This document shows positions 16,649 through 25,739 of a stretch of DNA of 64,000 nt, in pieces; within the stretch, counting starts at the first letter, position 1; each line of letters opens with the position of its first letter. The notes under the pieces are model-generated. The model was not told where the DNA came from. It saw nothing but the letters and a program-made list of their open reading frames with translations, and did not search any database. The DNA comes from Bacteroidales bacterium. Its GTDB lineage: Bacteria > Bacteroidota > Bacteroidia > Bacteroidales > VadinHA17. The stretch is taken from NCBI GenBank assembly GCA_003157015.1, contig PMIJ01000028.1, forward strand, positions 23,242 through 87,241, written 5' to 3'. Both the position numbers and the translations under genes were made by a program.

Positions 16649-17791
16649 ATGAAAAACCATAATAAAGAAGCTATTGTTACTGTCTCAATTCTATTCTTCT
16701 GCATTTCAGTTTATTGCCAGGACTTAAACCACTCATTCAAGCCGGGACAGATATGGCCCGACATTGAAGGCAGACATATCAATGCGCATGGAGGGGGTAT
16801 TTTATATTATAACGGTACTTATTACTGGTTCGGGGAATACAGATTGCCACGTCTGGAAAAAGACAAGAGTCATTACGGAGTCAGCTGCTACTCATCAAAA
16901 GATCTTATGAACTGGAAAAATGAGGGTCTTGCGTTAAAGGTTATAAATGATACTGCAAGTATTCTTAATCCCGGATGTGTGATTGAGCGGCCCAAAGTTA
17001 TTTATAACAAAAAAACCGGAAAATTTGTAATGTGGTTTCACCATGAACTTAAGGGACAAGGCTATAAAGCCGCTTTAACAGGGGTTGCCGTAAGTAACAA
17101 TATCATCGGGCCATATAAATATATCAGGAGCCTCCGTCCTAATGCAGGTAAATGGCCTCTTAATTTTCCCGAAGAGTATAAAAAAGCAACTGTAAAAGAG
17201 GGTGATCTTAAAAGCTGGTCCGACGAATGGAAAGTTGCTGTGAAGGAAGGACTGTTTATAAGACGCGATTTTGAAGAAGGTCAGATGTCACGCGACATGA
17301 CACTTTTTATCGATAATGATGGCAAAGCTTATCATGTACATGCAGCAGAAGAGAATATGACTCTTCATTTTTCAGAACTTACAGATGATTATCTCGATTT
17401 TACGGGAAGGTATATTCGTGTCCTGCCGGGAGAATCAAATGAAGCTCCGGCTCTCTTTGTTTCAAAAGGAAAATATTTTATGTTCACATCAGGCACTACC
17501 GGATGGAAACCAAATCCTGCCCGGCTTGCAGTGGCTAAAAAGATTTTTGGCGATTGGAAGTCTGTCGGAAATCCATGCAGGGGTACAGAAGATGAAAACA
17601 AAGTCACTTTTGGCTCACAGAGCACGCAGATTCTACAGGTAGAGGGTAAAAAAAATGCACTCATTTACATGGGCGACAGATGGATCCCGGAAAATCTTGC
17701 TGACAGCCGGTATATCTGGCTGCCGATAGAATGGGAAAAAGGAAACCCTGTTATTAAATGGTACCCTAACTGGAACCTGAGTAAACTTTAA
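16649..17791 (+). CDS. Glycoside hydrolase family 43-like protein, galactanase subgroup
   Basis: It has 380 residues, with a signal peptide ending CISVYCQ. The five-bladed propeller signature is seen in NAHGGGILYYNGTYYWFGEYR, SSKDLMNWKNEG, CVIERPKVIYN (Glu as likely general acid) and SNEAPALFVSKGKYFMFTSG. The NAHGGG start, instead of an Asp-containing motif, resembles the subgroup that includes exo-beta-1,3-galactanases, which lack the usual base Asp. It would act in the periplasm on galactan or arabinogalactan side chains, in keeping with the neighbouring pectin enzymes. Specificity is inference. Confidence 0.8.
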   Translation: MKNHNKEAIVTVSILFFCISVYCQDLNHSFKPGQIWPDIEGRHINAHGGGILYYNGTYYWFGEYRLPRLEKDKSHYGVSCYSSKDLMNWKNEGLALKVINDTASILNPGCVIERPKVIYNKKTGKFVMWFHHELKGQGYKAALTGVAVSNNIIGPYKYIRSLRPNAGKWPLNFPEEYKKATVKEGDLKSWSDEWKVAVKEGLFIRRDFEEGQMSRDMTLFIDNDGKAYHVHAAEENMTLHFSELTDDYLDFTGRYIRVLPGESNEAPALFVSKGKYFMFTSGTTGWKPNPARLAVAKKIFGDWKSVGNPCRGTEDENKVTFGSQSTQILQVEGKKNALIYMGDRWIPENLADSRYIWLPIEWEKGNPVIKWYPNWNLSKL

Positions 17792-17895
17792 TTCTCTGTG
17801 CAACTCTGCGCGCCTCAGTGTCTTCTCTGTGTAAGTTCTTTATATTTATTGTTACACAGAGAAACACAAAGAAGACACAAAGAACCATAGAGAAA
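17791..17895. repeat. Intergenic palindromic repeat, CACAGAG family (copy A2)
   Basis: Left arm TTCTCTGTGCAACTCTGCG...TCTTCTCTGTGTAAGTTCTT, right arm TTGTTACACAGAGAAACACAAAGAAGACACAAAG: the CTCTGTGTAA/TTACACAGAG pair forms the core of a long imperfect hairpin. It lies between the two plus-strand genes for GH43 and GH106-like proteins and closely resembles copies at 36821, 41967 and 57397. Confidence 0.75.
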
Positions 17896-17959
17896 AAAAA
17901 GCTGAAATTTGGATTCTTCTCAGAATTAAGTTAGTTTTCGTATCCGAAACTATAGATCT

Positions 17960-20900
17960 ATGAAATCAAATCTCCGAATCAGGCACACTGTCACTTTTAT
18001 TCTATTAACAGGTTTTATTATTTTGTATTCCTGCAAAAAAACTGGAATAAATGAGGTCAAAGTAAATGATTTTGCTACCCTTTCATCACAATTCAACGAT
18101 CCGCCAAAGGAGTACACAACGTCTCCGTTTTTTGTCTGGAACGGCGAAATAACTGCCGATGAGATCGACAAAGATCTTGTCAGCTTTAAAAACGCTGGAT
18201 CATCACAGGTTTTTATTCATCCCCGCCCGGGTTTAATTACTGAGTACCTGTCAGAAAACTGGTTCGAACTTTATAAACATGCGGTCGATAAAGGGAAAGA
18301 GCTGGGCATGAACATCTGGATCTATGACGAAAACTCATATCCCAGCGGTTTTGCGGGTGGGCATGTCCCTGCTGAAATGCCTGAATCTTATAACAAAGGT
18401 CAGGGCCTGGAGATGAAAAAAGTTGATATTTTACCTGACAGCTGTGATAAATACTATCTGCTCTTAAAAGAAGAAAATGGTGTTTATAAAGATATTACCG
18501 GCTCAGTTTCTGATGAAAAAGGAAAAAATGGCAAATACTTTCTCTTCTCAAAAACATTTAATTCAAAATCTGACTGGTATGGGGGCTTTCCCTATGTAGA
18601 TCTTCTTTACCCGGGTGTGACTCAGAAGTTCATAGAAGTTACAATGAAAGGTTATGAAAAATATCTGGGCTCAGAATTTGGAAAAACAATTCCCGGCACA
18701 TTTACAGATGAGCCTCAGATAGAATCTCCGGGCGGTATCCGCTGGACACCCGACCTGTTTAATGTTTTCCTGAAACAATGGCATTATGATCTGAAGACTC
18801 AGCTGCCTTCACTTTATGAGGAGACAGGCGACTGGAAAAAAGTCAGACATAACTATACACAAACGCTTCTTCAGTTATTCATTGACAGATGGTCGAAGCC
18901 ATGGCATGCCTATTGTGAATCTAAAGACCTGAAGTTTACCGGCCATTACTGGGAACATGAATGGCCGAATATGCGTCCCGGAGGGGATAATATGGCCATG
19001 TATGCCTGGCCTCAGGTTCCGGCAATTGATATGTTATTCAATCAATGGGATGACTCTACAACCCATGCCCAGTTTGGGAATATAAGATCGGTTAAAGAGC
19101 TGGCAAGTGCTGCAAACCAGACAGGAAGACAGAGAAAACTCAGTGAAACTTACGGCGGATCGGGTTGGGATCTCACATTCACTGATATGAAACGGAACGG
19201 GGACTGGGAATATGCTCTTGGTATAAACCTTATGAATCAGCATCTTACATATTTTACTATGGCTGGCGCCAGGAAATATGACTACCCTCCTACTTTCGAC
19301 TATCATGAACCCTGGTGGAACAATTACAAATATCTGAATACACATTATGCAAGACTTTCACTCGCCCTATCCTCAGGAAGACAAATCAATGATATTATGA
19401 TACTTGAACCTACCACATCTGCCTGGCTTTATGATTCTTATACAGAACCTGATAAGAAGTATGCTGAAATAGGACAGACATTCCAGACGTTTATAACAAA
19501 ACTTGAAAAGAGCCAGGTAGAATATGATCTGGGATCAGAAAACATAATAAAGGACATGGGAAGTGTTTCAGACGGGAAGTTAATTGTAGGACAGGCAAGC
19601 TATTCACGTGTTGTTATTCCTCCTATGACAGAGAATCTGGATCTGCGTACTTTTAACCTTCTGAAAAAGTTTGTTTCAAATGGAGGAACAATGATTGCAT
19701 TCTCTGTCCCGACACTTGTAGATGGCTCAGTGAATAAAGAGTTGAAAAAGCTTTTTAGTAAAAAGTCTGATTATATTATTGTTATTGATGACCTGACTCA
19801 GGACATTATAAATAAATTCTTCAAAAACAAAGGACTTACGTTTGAAAAGATGTCAGGTGGAACTCAATACCACCAGCGCAGGATTATGACCGACGGACAG
19901 TTAATGTTCCTGGTGAATTCAAGTCTCAGTGAAACACTCAATGGATTACTTAAGGTAAGAGGGAAAGATGCACTTGAGATGAATTCGCTTACAGGTGAGG
20001 TGTATGGATATCCAAGCCAGGTTGCTGGTGAAGATATTTCAGTGTCATATTCAATTCCTCCGGCAGGAAGCCTTCTGCTTTTCATACCCAATATTAAAAT
20101 GGCTGATCGTGCAATTCCTTCAAAACCGAAGAGCTACATAAAGGTTCAACCCTCCGGGGCATTAAATGTTGCCAGAGATGAGGACAATGTTCTGATGATT
20201 GATTTCTGTGACTTACAGGTTGGTAACGAGATTGTAAAAGATCTTAATACATACAACGCAGCAGATAAAGTTTATAAATACTATGGATTTAAAAATGGCA
20301 ATCCATGGAATACATCTGTTCAATTCAAAAAAAATATTGTTGACAGGGATACATTTGGGGTTAGTACAGGTTTTACAGCAAACTATCACTTTTTTGTAAG
20401 AGGAAAATTTGACTTGTCAAAAATTAAAGCAGTGGTGGAACGGCCAAATTTATGGAAGATTTCAGTGAACGGTATTGAATTGAAAGCCGAAAATGGCAAA
20501 TGGTGGCTAGACAGGTCATTTGGCGTTTTTAATATCGGATCTGTTGTTAAAACAGGTGAAAATATTCTTACTGTTACGGCTTCTCCTATGAAAGTCAATG
20601 CTGAAATTGAACCTGTTTATATCCTGGGTGATTTTACTGTAAAACCTGCGGAAAAAGGATGGGATATTGAAGTACCGGAGAAGTCAACCTCTATAGGAAG
20701 CTGGAAAACACAGGGGCTTCCATTTTATTCATGGGGGGTTACATACAGTGAAGAATTTAATATTGAAAACCCTGATGGCAAATGGGATGTTGCGATAGAC
20801 GACTGGGATGGAACAGTGGCAGAAGTTTCAGTTAACGGGAAACCGGCCAACCCAATCGCATTTCCTCCATACCGGACCGATATCACAGCATTAATAAAAC

Positions 20901-21097
20901 AGGGTACTAATAAAATCGATGTAACAGTAATAGGAAGTCTTAAAAATCTTCTGGGACCCCATCATAATAATCCAAAACCTGGTTTTGTTTCTCCATGGAC
21001 ATGGCGAAATGTGAAAAACTATCCTTCGGGCAATGATTACCAGATGCATGACTATGGATTGTTCGATGAGTTTACTCTTTTACATGGCATTCAGTAA
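17960..21097 (+). CDS. GH106-like alpha-L-rhamnosidase, lipoprotein
   Basis: It has 1045 residues. The N-terminal lipoprotein signal has its Cys in TGFIILYSCKK. The catalytic region begins with PFFVWNGEITADEIDKDL and continues through SSQVFIHPRPGL, WIYDENSYPSG and GTFTDEPQIESPGGI, the pattern of glycosyl hydrolase family 106 and its relatives. A large C-terminal beta-rich region follows with jelly-roll-like segments (DWDGTVAEVSVNGKP). GH106 enzymes release L-rhamnose from rhamnogalacturonan or other rhamnosides. Together with GH105 and GH43 it suggests pectin side-chain breakdown. Substrate linkage is not readable; related unclassified GH106-like families exist. Confidence 0.82.
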   Translation: MKSNLRIRHTVTFILLTGFIILYSCKKTGINEVKVNDFATLSSQFNDPPKEYTTSPFFVWNGEITADEIDKDLVSFKNAGSSQVFIHPRPGLITEYLSENWFELYKHAVDKGKELGMNIWIYDENSYPSGFAGGHVPAEMPESYNKGQGLEMKKVDILPDSCDKYYLLLKEENGVYKDITGSVSDEKGKNGKYFLFSKTFNSKSDWYGGFPYVDLLYPGVTQKFIEVTMKGYEKYLGSEFGKTIPGTFTDEPQIESPGGIRWTPDLFNVFLKQWHYDLKTQLPSLYEETGDWKKVRHNYTQTLLQLFIDRWSKPWHAYCESKDLKFTGHYWEHEWPNMRPGGDNMAMYAWPQVPAIDMLFNQWDDSTTHAQFGNIRSVKELASAANQTGRQRKLSETYGGSGWDLTFTDMKRNGDWEYALGINLMNQHLTYFTMAGARKYDYPPTFDYHEPWWNNYKYLNTHYARLSLALSSGRQINDIMILEPTTSAWLYDSYTEPDKKYAEIGQTFQTFITKLEKSQVEYDLGSENIIKDMGSVSDGKLIVGQASYSRVVIPPMTENLDLRTFNLLKKFVSNGGTMIAFSVPTLVDGSVNKELKKLFSKKSDYIIVIDDLTQDIINKFFKNKGLTFEKMSGGTQYHQRRIMTDGQLMFLVNSSLSETLNGLLKVRGKDALEMNSLTGEVYGYPSQVAGEDISVSYSIPPAGSLLLFIPNIKMADRAIPSKPKSYIKVQPSGALNVARDEDNVLMIDFCDLQVGNEIVKDLNTYNAADKVYKYYGFKNGNPWNTSVQFKKNIVDRDTFGVSTGFTANYHFFVRGKFDLSKIKAVVERPNLWKISVNGIELKAENGKWWLDRSFGVFNIGSVVKTGENILTVTASPMKVNAEIEPVYILGDFTVKPAEKGWDIEVPEKSTSIGSWKTQGLPFYSWGVTYSEEFNIENPDGKWDVAIDDWDGTVAEVSVNGKPANPIAFPPYRTDITALIKQGTNKIDVTVIGSLKNLLGPHHNNPKPGFVSPWTWRNVKNYPSGNDYQMHDYGLFDEFTLLHGIQ

Positions 21098-21484
21098 TAC
21101 TCTGAAATTTGTTTCTTTATCTGATTGGTTCTGGGTGCTGGGTGCTCGGTTTTTGTTCTCAGGTACCAGGTATCATGTAATCCTTTTGCAGCGATAAGAG
21201 AGTATTTCAAATATGTGACAAATTACGCAGAACCAAGGACCGGGGAACGAGGACCATAAAGTTAAATTTCTTCGAATACTCTCATTTTAGGCGTACAATC
21301 AACTAAAAATCAATATACTATTTTAGACCTATTGCAGAAAAGAATTATTTTTCTACATTTGGAACAATTATTATACTGATCGTTCAGAAATAATAGATAT
21401 TTCAAGATTACTTTAATTATAAAAATGGGGAAGTTGTACAATTTTGCAATTAACCTGCTGAGATTTAACCTTAAACTAAAACCT
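21098..21484. other. 387-base gap with a GGTTCTGGG/AGAACC-type repeat
   Basis: 21127-21257 holds tandem and inverted short motifs: GGTTCTGGGTGCTGGGTGCTC, CAGGTACCAGGTATC, then AGAACCAAGGACCGGGGAACGAGGACC. The GGTTCT start and AGAACC are inverted. This looks like another dispersed intergenic repeat. The remaining AT-rich stretch before the porin start shows no gene and no clear TAnnTTTG promoter. Confidence 0.5.
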
Positions 21485-23116
21485 ATGAGAAAACTTTTAA
21501 TCTTTGTTGTTTCGTTGTTCATAACCGGCAGTCTGCTTGCGGGCGGACTGGTTACCAACAATAACCAGAGTGCCATGTTCACCAGGCTGCAGAACCGTAA
21601 TGCCTCAACCAGCATTGATGCAGTATATTTCAATCCTGCCGGTCTAACCAAGCTTGGCACCGGGTTTTTTGCATCAGTTAACAATCAGACAATCACACAA
21701 ACGCAAACAGTCAGCAGTGATTATCCTTATCTCTTACCCACGCCTAAAAAATATGTCGGTAATGTAAGCGCACCGATCTTCCCGGGGATATACGCGGTAT
21801 ATAATACCGGCAAACTTTCATTTTCAGCAGGATTCAATCCTATTGGAGGAGGCGGCGGAGCAAAATATAAAACAGGGTTGCCATCATTCGAAATGAATAT
21901 TGCTGATATTCCTCCGAGTCTGACGGCACAGGGCATACCAACCACGCAGTATTCATCGGATATATATTTTAAAGGTTCGTCTGTTTATTTTGGTTATCAG
22001 GCTAATGTCGGCTACAAAATTAGTGATAAGTTTTCTGTTGCAGTTGGCGCCCGTTTGGTTTCTGCAACAAACAAATACAGCGGCTATCTTAAAAATATTA
22101 TGATTAATCCCACTTACCCGGCTTTTGGAGCAGGTTTTACAGGTGGTATGGTACTGGCCAGTGATTTCTTCACTGCCGGGGCAACCACTCTTAACGGTTT
22201 AGCTGCCGGGGCAACAGCTTTTGTTGCCGGATTGCAGCCTATTGTTTCTGGAGGTGCAGGATCAGTTCTTCTGTCAAATGGAACTGCTGTCGGTTTAAGT
22301 GCCACACAAATTGGACAGATACAACAAATAATTGGTGCAGCTGGTCAAAACCCTGCCGGTTTAACCATTGCTCAAGCCCAGGGCATACTTGGAGCTGCTG
22401 CACCCGGTTTCACTGCTAAAGCAAATGTTATGACGGCCAATGCAGGGGCATCTAAGGATATCACAGTAGATGCTACAGAATCGGGAACAGGTATCACACC
22501 AATTCTAAGCGCAAACTTTTCACCTTTAGACAATCTTGATATAGCAGTAAAGTATGAATTCAAAACTGAGCTTAATCTGAAAACGAAAGTTGCCAATAAT
22601 GAAGGAGGCGGAATTTTTGTAGATGGACGGACTGTTATCGGCGATATGCCGGCTATGCTCTCTTTCGGAGTAGATTACAGACCAGTGAAGAGGCTCCTTC
22701 TTTCTGCAAGCTTCGATGAATACTTTGATAAAGATGTTGATTATGACGGAAGTCCGACAATAAATATAAATGAGATTGACAAAAATTTTGTTGAGTATGG
22801 ACTCGGTGTGGAATATGGACTTACTGAGAAATTACGCATCAGCGCAGGTTGGTCTCACACTGAAACAGGTGTAAATCTCAATTATCAGAGTGACCAGAGT
22901 TTCAGCACAAATACCAACTCATTCGGAGGAGGTTTCGGTTATCGTATTACACCGATGATCGATCTTAACCTGGCAGGTCAGTACACATTCTATAATGATG
23001 GTAAAAAACCTTATGATCCACGTTTAAGTTTCGACCTCAATCCATATACTGAAACATACAAAAAAGTAACCTGGATGATTGCATTGGGACTCGATTTCTA
23101 TTTCGGAAAGAAATAG
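21485..23116 (+). CDS. FadL/TodX-type outer-membrane transport porin
   Basis: The frame runs back to 21425, but the ATG at 21485 starts a good signal peptide (MRKLLIFVVSLFITGSLLAG). Just after it come NNQSAMFTRLQNRNASTSIDAVYFNPAGL, with the NPAG motif near the N-terminal hatch of FadL proteins, and alternating amphipathic beta strands to a C-terminal aromatic-rich end (GLDFYFGKK). An Ala/Gly-rich insertion (about residues 200-315) is unusual. FadL proteins take up hydrophobic compounds such as fatty acids or aromatics; the ligand is unknown. A terminator follows. Confidence 0.85.
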   Translation: MRKLLIFVVSLFITGSLLAGGLVTNNNQSAMFTRLQNRNASTSIDAVYFNPAGLTKLGTGFFASVNNQTITQTQTVSSDYPYLLPTPKKYVGNVSAPIFPGIYAVYNTGKLSFSAGFNPIGGGGGAKYKTGLPSFEMNIADIPPSLTAQGIPTTQYSSDIYFKGSSVYFGYQANVGYKISDKFSVAVGARLVSATNKYSGYLKNIMINPTYPAFGAGFTGGMVLASDFFTAGATTLNGLAAGATAFVAGLQPIVSGGAGSVLLSNGTAVGLSATQIGQIQQIIGAAGQNPAGLTIAQAQGILGAAAPGFTAKANVMTANAGASKDITVDATESGTGITPILSANFSPLDNLDIAVKYEFKTELNLKTKVANNEGGGIFVDGRTVIGDMPAMLSFGVDYRPVKRLLLSASFDEYFDKDVDYDGSPTININEIDKNFVEYGLGVEYGLTEKLRISAGWSHTETGVNLNYQSDQSFSTNTNSFGGGFGYRITPMIDLNLAGQYTFYNDGKKPYDPRLSFDLNPYTETYKKVTWMIALGLDFYFGKK

Positions 23117-23140
23117 TCTGAAAATTATTAAAATTATAAG

Positions 23141-23172
23141 GAGGGTGTCTCAACCGCCCTCTTTTTATTTTT
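23141..23172 (+). terminator. Intrinsic terminator after the FadL-type porin
   Basis: GAGGGTG (23141-23147) pairs with CGCCCTC (23155-23161), one G-U pair, and is followed by TTTTTATTTTT. It lies 24 bases after the porin stop codon. Confidence 0.75.
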
Positions 23173-23246
23173 ACCCCTAAATCCCCCAGGGGGGACTTCT
23201 TGATTTACTGATAATTAAAAGCCCCCCTTGGGGGGATGGGGGGTGA
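23173..23246. repeat. Intergenic palindromic repeat, C-run/G-run family (copy B4)
   Basis: ACCCCTAAATCCCCCAGGGGGGACTT on the left and AAGCCCCCCTTGGGGGGATGGGGGGT on the right, with 25 AT-rich bases between; outer ends are inverted. It lies between the convergent porin and a minus-strand hypothetical gene. The left half is nearly identical to copy B6 at 63927. Confidence 0.75.
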
Positions 23247-23275
23247 ATTTTCAGTTTTGAGACAAACTCCTTTTT

Positions 23276-23962
23276 TTAATATATAATACCTTGTGAATTA
23301 AGATGCTTAATATATAAATCTTTTCTTGGGATACCTGACAATTTCAATTTTGAATACCACTCGGAAGCTTTTTGTATATTGTTTGTTTCTTTAGCCAGTT
23401 TAATGATATTTATATATATTAAACCTTCAATTCCGGAATTTTTACTTTCAATTGTACCGGCAATTTTAATGAAATCAATTAAAGCTTCAGCCGGCTTTTC
23501 ATTTTCAGCTAAAACAGAAGCTTCATCTATTCTTTTATTAAGATCCGTGTTGAGACACACACCGAAGAAAGAGAAACAGTTGTCTGAACAATCTTCAATC
23601 AGGTCAATCCATTGCGTACCTGGCCTCAATGGCGGAAATGTCAGTTCAAAATTCAGTTTCTCCCCTATTGTTTTGAATTTATAGGAATCGGGACAAACAG
23701 GGATCCCTTTCGAAGCAGTCAGCTTGCTTCTTGTGCCATCGGGATATAGGATAAAGATATTCTTATCAGCGCAGAAATAACCACCGGTGATCCTGTTTTC
23801 CACACTGAGGAAAATCAGAGTTTTCTGTGCCGTGAGATCAATCTTCGTAAGCTCAAGTGTTTCATGACTCTTAAGAGCATAATTAGGTTTTATATAAGTC
23901 TGAGAGTAACCGGTCACAACAAAAAAATTCAATAAAGAAAAAATTAGGAGCAGTTTTTTCAT
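23276..23962 (-). CDS. Secreted protein of unknown function
   Basis: It has 228 residues and I do not recognise the family. It has a signal peptide (LLLIFSLLNFFVVTGYSQ), a beta-rich N-terminal half with four Cys (FCADKNI, PVCPDS, EDCSDNCFSFFGVC), and a helical C-terminal half (KRIDEASVLAENEKPAEALIDFI and IQKASEWYSKLKLSG) that looks like one or two TPR-type hairpins. It stands alone, facing the porin and back-to-back with the phosphate regulon. Disulfides in the exported protein are plausible. Confidence 0.6.
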   Translation of the reverse strand: MKKLLLIFSLLNFFVVTGYSQTYIKPNYALKSHETLELTKIDLTAQKTLIFLSVENRITGGYFCADKNIFILYPDGTRSKLTASKGIPVCPDSYKFKTIGEKLNFELTFPPLRPGTQWIDLIEDCSDNCFSFFGVCLNTDLNKRIDEASVLAENEKPAEALIDFIKIAGTIESKNSGIEGLIYINIIKLAKETNNIQKASEWYSKLKLSGIPRKDLYIKHLNSQGIIY

Positions 23963-24190
23963 CTTTTTAATGAATTAAGGTAAAATGCAAGTTACAAAAA
24001 TATAACTTCCTGCTATTATTGCTATTTTTGATAATTGATTTCCAAGTTTGCATTCATATTAAGTTAACTGATAAAGAATTCCAGAAATATCAGCAATCAA
24101 AATAATAAATTGAGTTTCAATCTATTGATAATTTTTAATCTGTGAATATAAACTTTTATTAAACATTCTAGGTGAATGAATTTACAGAAA

Positions 24191-24228
24191 TGTAACAATT
24201 AAGTAACAGTCAAACCTTATTTGTAACC
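24191..24228 (+). promoter_or_regulatory. Candidate Pho box before phoU
   Basis: Three GTAAC repeats occur: TGTAACA at 24191, AGTAACA at 24202 (11 bases on, one helical turn) and TGTAACC at 24222. The 11-mer TGTAACAATTA (24191-24201) is found again, identical, on the other strand upstream of the porin-pst operon (32552-32542). An 11-base repeat period is how PhoB boxes are built in other bacteria. Function is inferred. Confidence 0.55.
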
Positions 24229-24247
24229 ATAATTGAAGCTACCTTTG
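24220..24247 (+). promoter_or_regulatory. Candidate promoter of phoU-phoB-phoR
   Basis: TACCTTTG at 24240-24247 matches the TAnnTTTG -7 element. TTTG at 24220-24223 precedes it by 16 bases, somewhat short, as would suit a promoter that needs an activator bound at the adjacent TGTAACA repeats. Confidence 0.45.
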
Positions 24248-24312
24248 CAGCAATTCATTGTACCTTGACAATCTGATGAATAAGAATTTCAAATAAGAAT
24301 AATAAGCCGGTT

Positions 24313-25023
24313 ATGACAAATAAAAAAGAGGAAGCTATTATTGATAGCGTAAAGAGTTTTGAGGAGATGGCAGATCTGGTACTGATTCAATTGACTCTTC
24401 TTGAAAAATATATGTCGTTAAATGACAAAGATGAAATGAAGAATGTCCTTTCCAGGATCGAGGAAAATGAAAATAAAATTGATGAATTTGAAGTAATTAT
24501 AAGTGATAAGTTTATTAATTCAATTATACTTTTTCAGCCGGTTGCGTCTGATATCAGAAAACTTAACTCAATATACCGTATTTCAATTAATCTTGAACGC
24601 ATAGGAGATCTTGTAATGAATATAATTCATTCAATAGATGCAATTAAAGGAACCGCTGAGTACGAAGCTATGCAAAATGTTTTAATGAATATGCTTGTGT
24701 CGGGGGTAACCATGGTGGAAAAATCGCTTCTCTCATTCCTGAATAATGATGATTCTTATGCAGAATGGACTATTAAAAACGATGAGATAGTGGACGATAT
24801 GAACAGGAAGCTTCTCATTAACAGTATTTCCAGAGCAAAAGTAAGTGAAAAGACAAAGGAAATGTTGCTGAGCTATATTGACCTGAAGAATATCATTACC
24901 AATATGGAAAGGATAGCTGATCATGCAACAAATATTGCAGAAGCTTCAATCTACTCGATGCAGGGAACTGATATAAGGCATAAGGGAATTGGCACTCATC
25001 ATTCGGAAACGGAAAATATCTGA
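24313..25023 (+). CDS. phoU: Phosphate signalling protein PhoU
   Basis: It has 236 residues, all helical, with the two-fold repeated PhoU bundle: QPVASDIRKLNSIYRISINLERIGDLVMNI (residues about 76-105) and LLSYIDLKNIITNMERIADHATNIAEA (about 178-204). These carry the paired ExxRxxD-type metal-binding motifs. PhoU links the Pst transporter to the PhoR kinase and represses the regulon when phosphate is plentiful. It is the first gene of a unit with the response regulator 11 bases downstream. Placing phoU with the two-component genes rather than with pst is notable but not rare. Confidence 0.93.
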   Translation: MTNKKEEAIIDSVKSFEEMADLVLIQLTLLEKYMSLNDKDEMKNVLSRIEENENKIDEFEVIISDKFINSIILFQPVASDIRKLNSIYRISINLERIGDLVMNIIHSIDAIKGTAEYEAMQNVLMNMLVSGVTMVEKSLLSFLNNDDSYAEWTIKNDEIVDDMNRKLLINSISRAKVSEKTKEMLLSYIDLKNIITNMERIADHATNIAEASIYSMQGTDIRHKGIGTHHSETENI

Positions 25024-25034
25024 TATTCAGTTAT

Positions 25035-25721
25035 ATGGAAAATAAAAGAAAAAATATTCTTATAGTCGATGATGAGGAGGATCTATGTGAGATTCTTCAA
25101 TATAATCTCAGCAATGAAGGTTATTATACTGAAATAGCCCACTCCGCGGAAGAGGCATTGAAGCGGCCGCTTGGCGGCTTTGACCTGGTCCTTCTTGATG
25201 TTATGATGGGTCCTATGTCGGGGTTTAAGTTTGCCGACAAGCTTAGAAAAGAATTGAAAATTGATATCCCTGTGATTTTCCTTACAGCCAAGGATACAGA
25301 AAATGACATACTTACCGGGTTTAGTCTTGGTGCTGATGACTACATTTCCAAACCGTTTTCCGTTAATGAATTGACAGCAAGAGTAAAAGCAGTTCTGAAA
25401 AGGTCATATACAGACAAGGTTAACAGTAAAACTATACTGCAGTTTAATGGAATCGATCTTGACACAGTACGTAAAAGGCTGATAATAAACGATGAACGTG
25501 TTGAACTTACCAAAAAGGAATATGAAATCCTCAGAACCCTGCTAGAAAATCAGGGAAAGGTTTTTTCAAGGGAGGACCTGCTTACCAGAATATGGGGCCA
25601 GGATGTAATTGTAACTGAACGCACTGTCGATGTAAACATTACCAGGCTCAGAGCTAAACTAGGGCAATTTGGTTCTTCTTTAAAGAACAAAACAGGTTAT
25701 GGTTATTTTTTCGAATTCTAA
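25035..25721 (+). CDS. phoB: OmpR/PhoB-family response regulator
   Basis: It has 228 residues. The receiver domain has acidic pocket Asp12-Asp13, phospho-acceptor Asp55 (LVLLDVMMG), Thr in FLTAKD and the Lys of YISKPF. A C-terminal winged-helix DNA-binding domain runs from about residue 130 (LTKKEYEILRTLLENQGKVFSREDLL...TVDVNITRLRAKLG). Its position between phoU and a PhoR-like kinase, opposite pst genes, identifies it as the phosphate regulator. The likely sites are the TGTAACA repeats at 24191 and 32546. Confidence 0.9.
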   Translation: MENKRKNILIVDDEEDLCEILQYNLSNEGYYTEIAHSAEEALKRPLGGFDLVLLDVMMGPMSGFKFADKLRKELKIDIPVIFLTAKDTENDILTGFSLGADDYISKPFSVNELTARVKAVLKRSYTDKVNSKTILQFNGIDLDTVRKRLIINDERVELTKKEYEILRTLLENQGKVFSREDLLTRIWGQDVIVTERTVDVNITRLRAKLGQFGSSLKNKTGYGYFFEF

Positions 25722-25739
25722 TAAATCAATTTATTAAAA

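Larger units (their letters stand above)
23963..24312 (+). other. 350-base gap holding the phoU-phoB-phoR control region
   Basis: No coding frame is visible. The right half (24190-24247) contains TGTAACA-type direct repeats and a TAnnTTTG promoter element, listed separately. The left half is plain AT-rich sequence between divergent genes. Confidence 0.5.
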
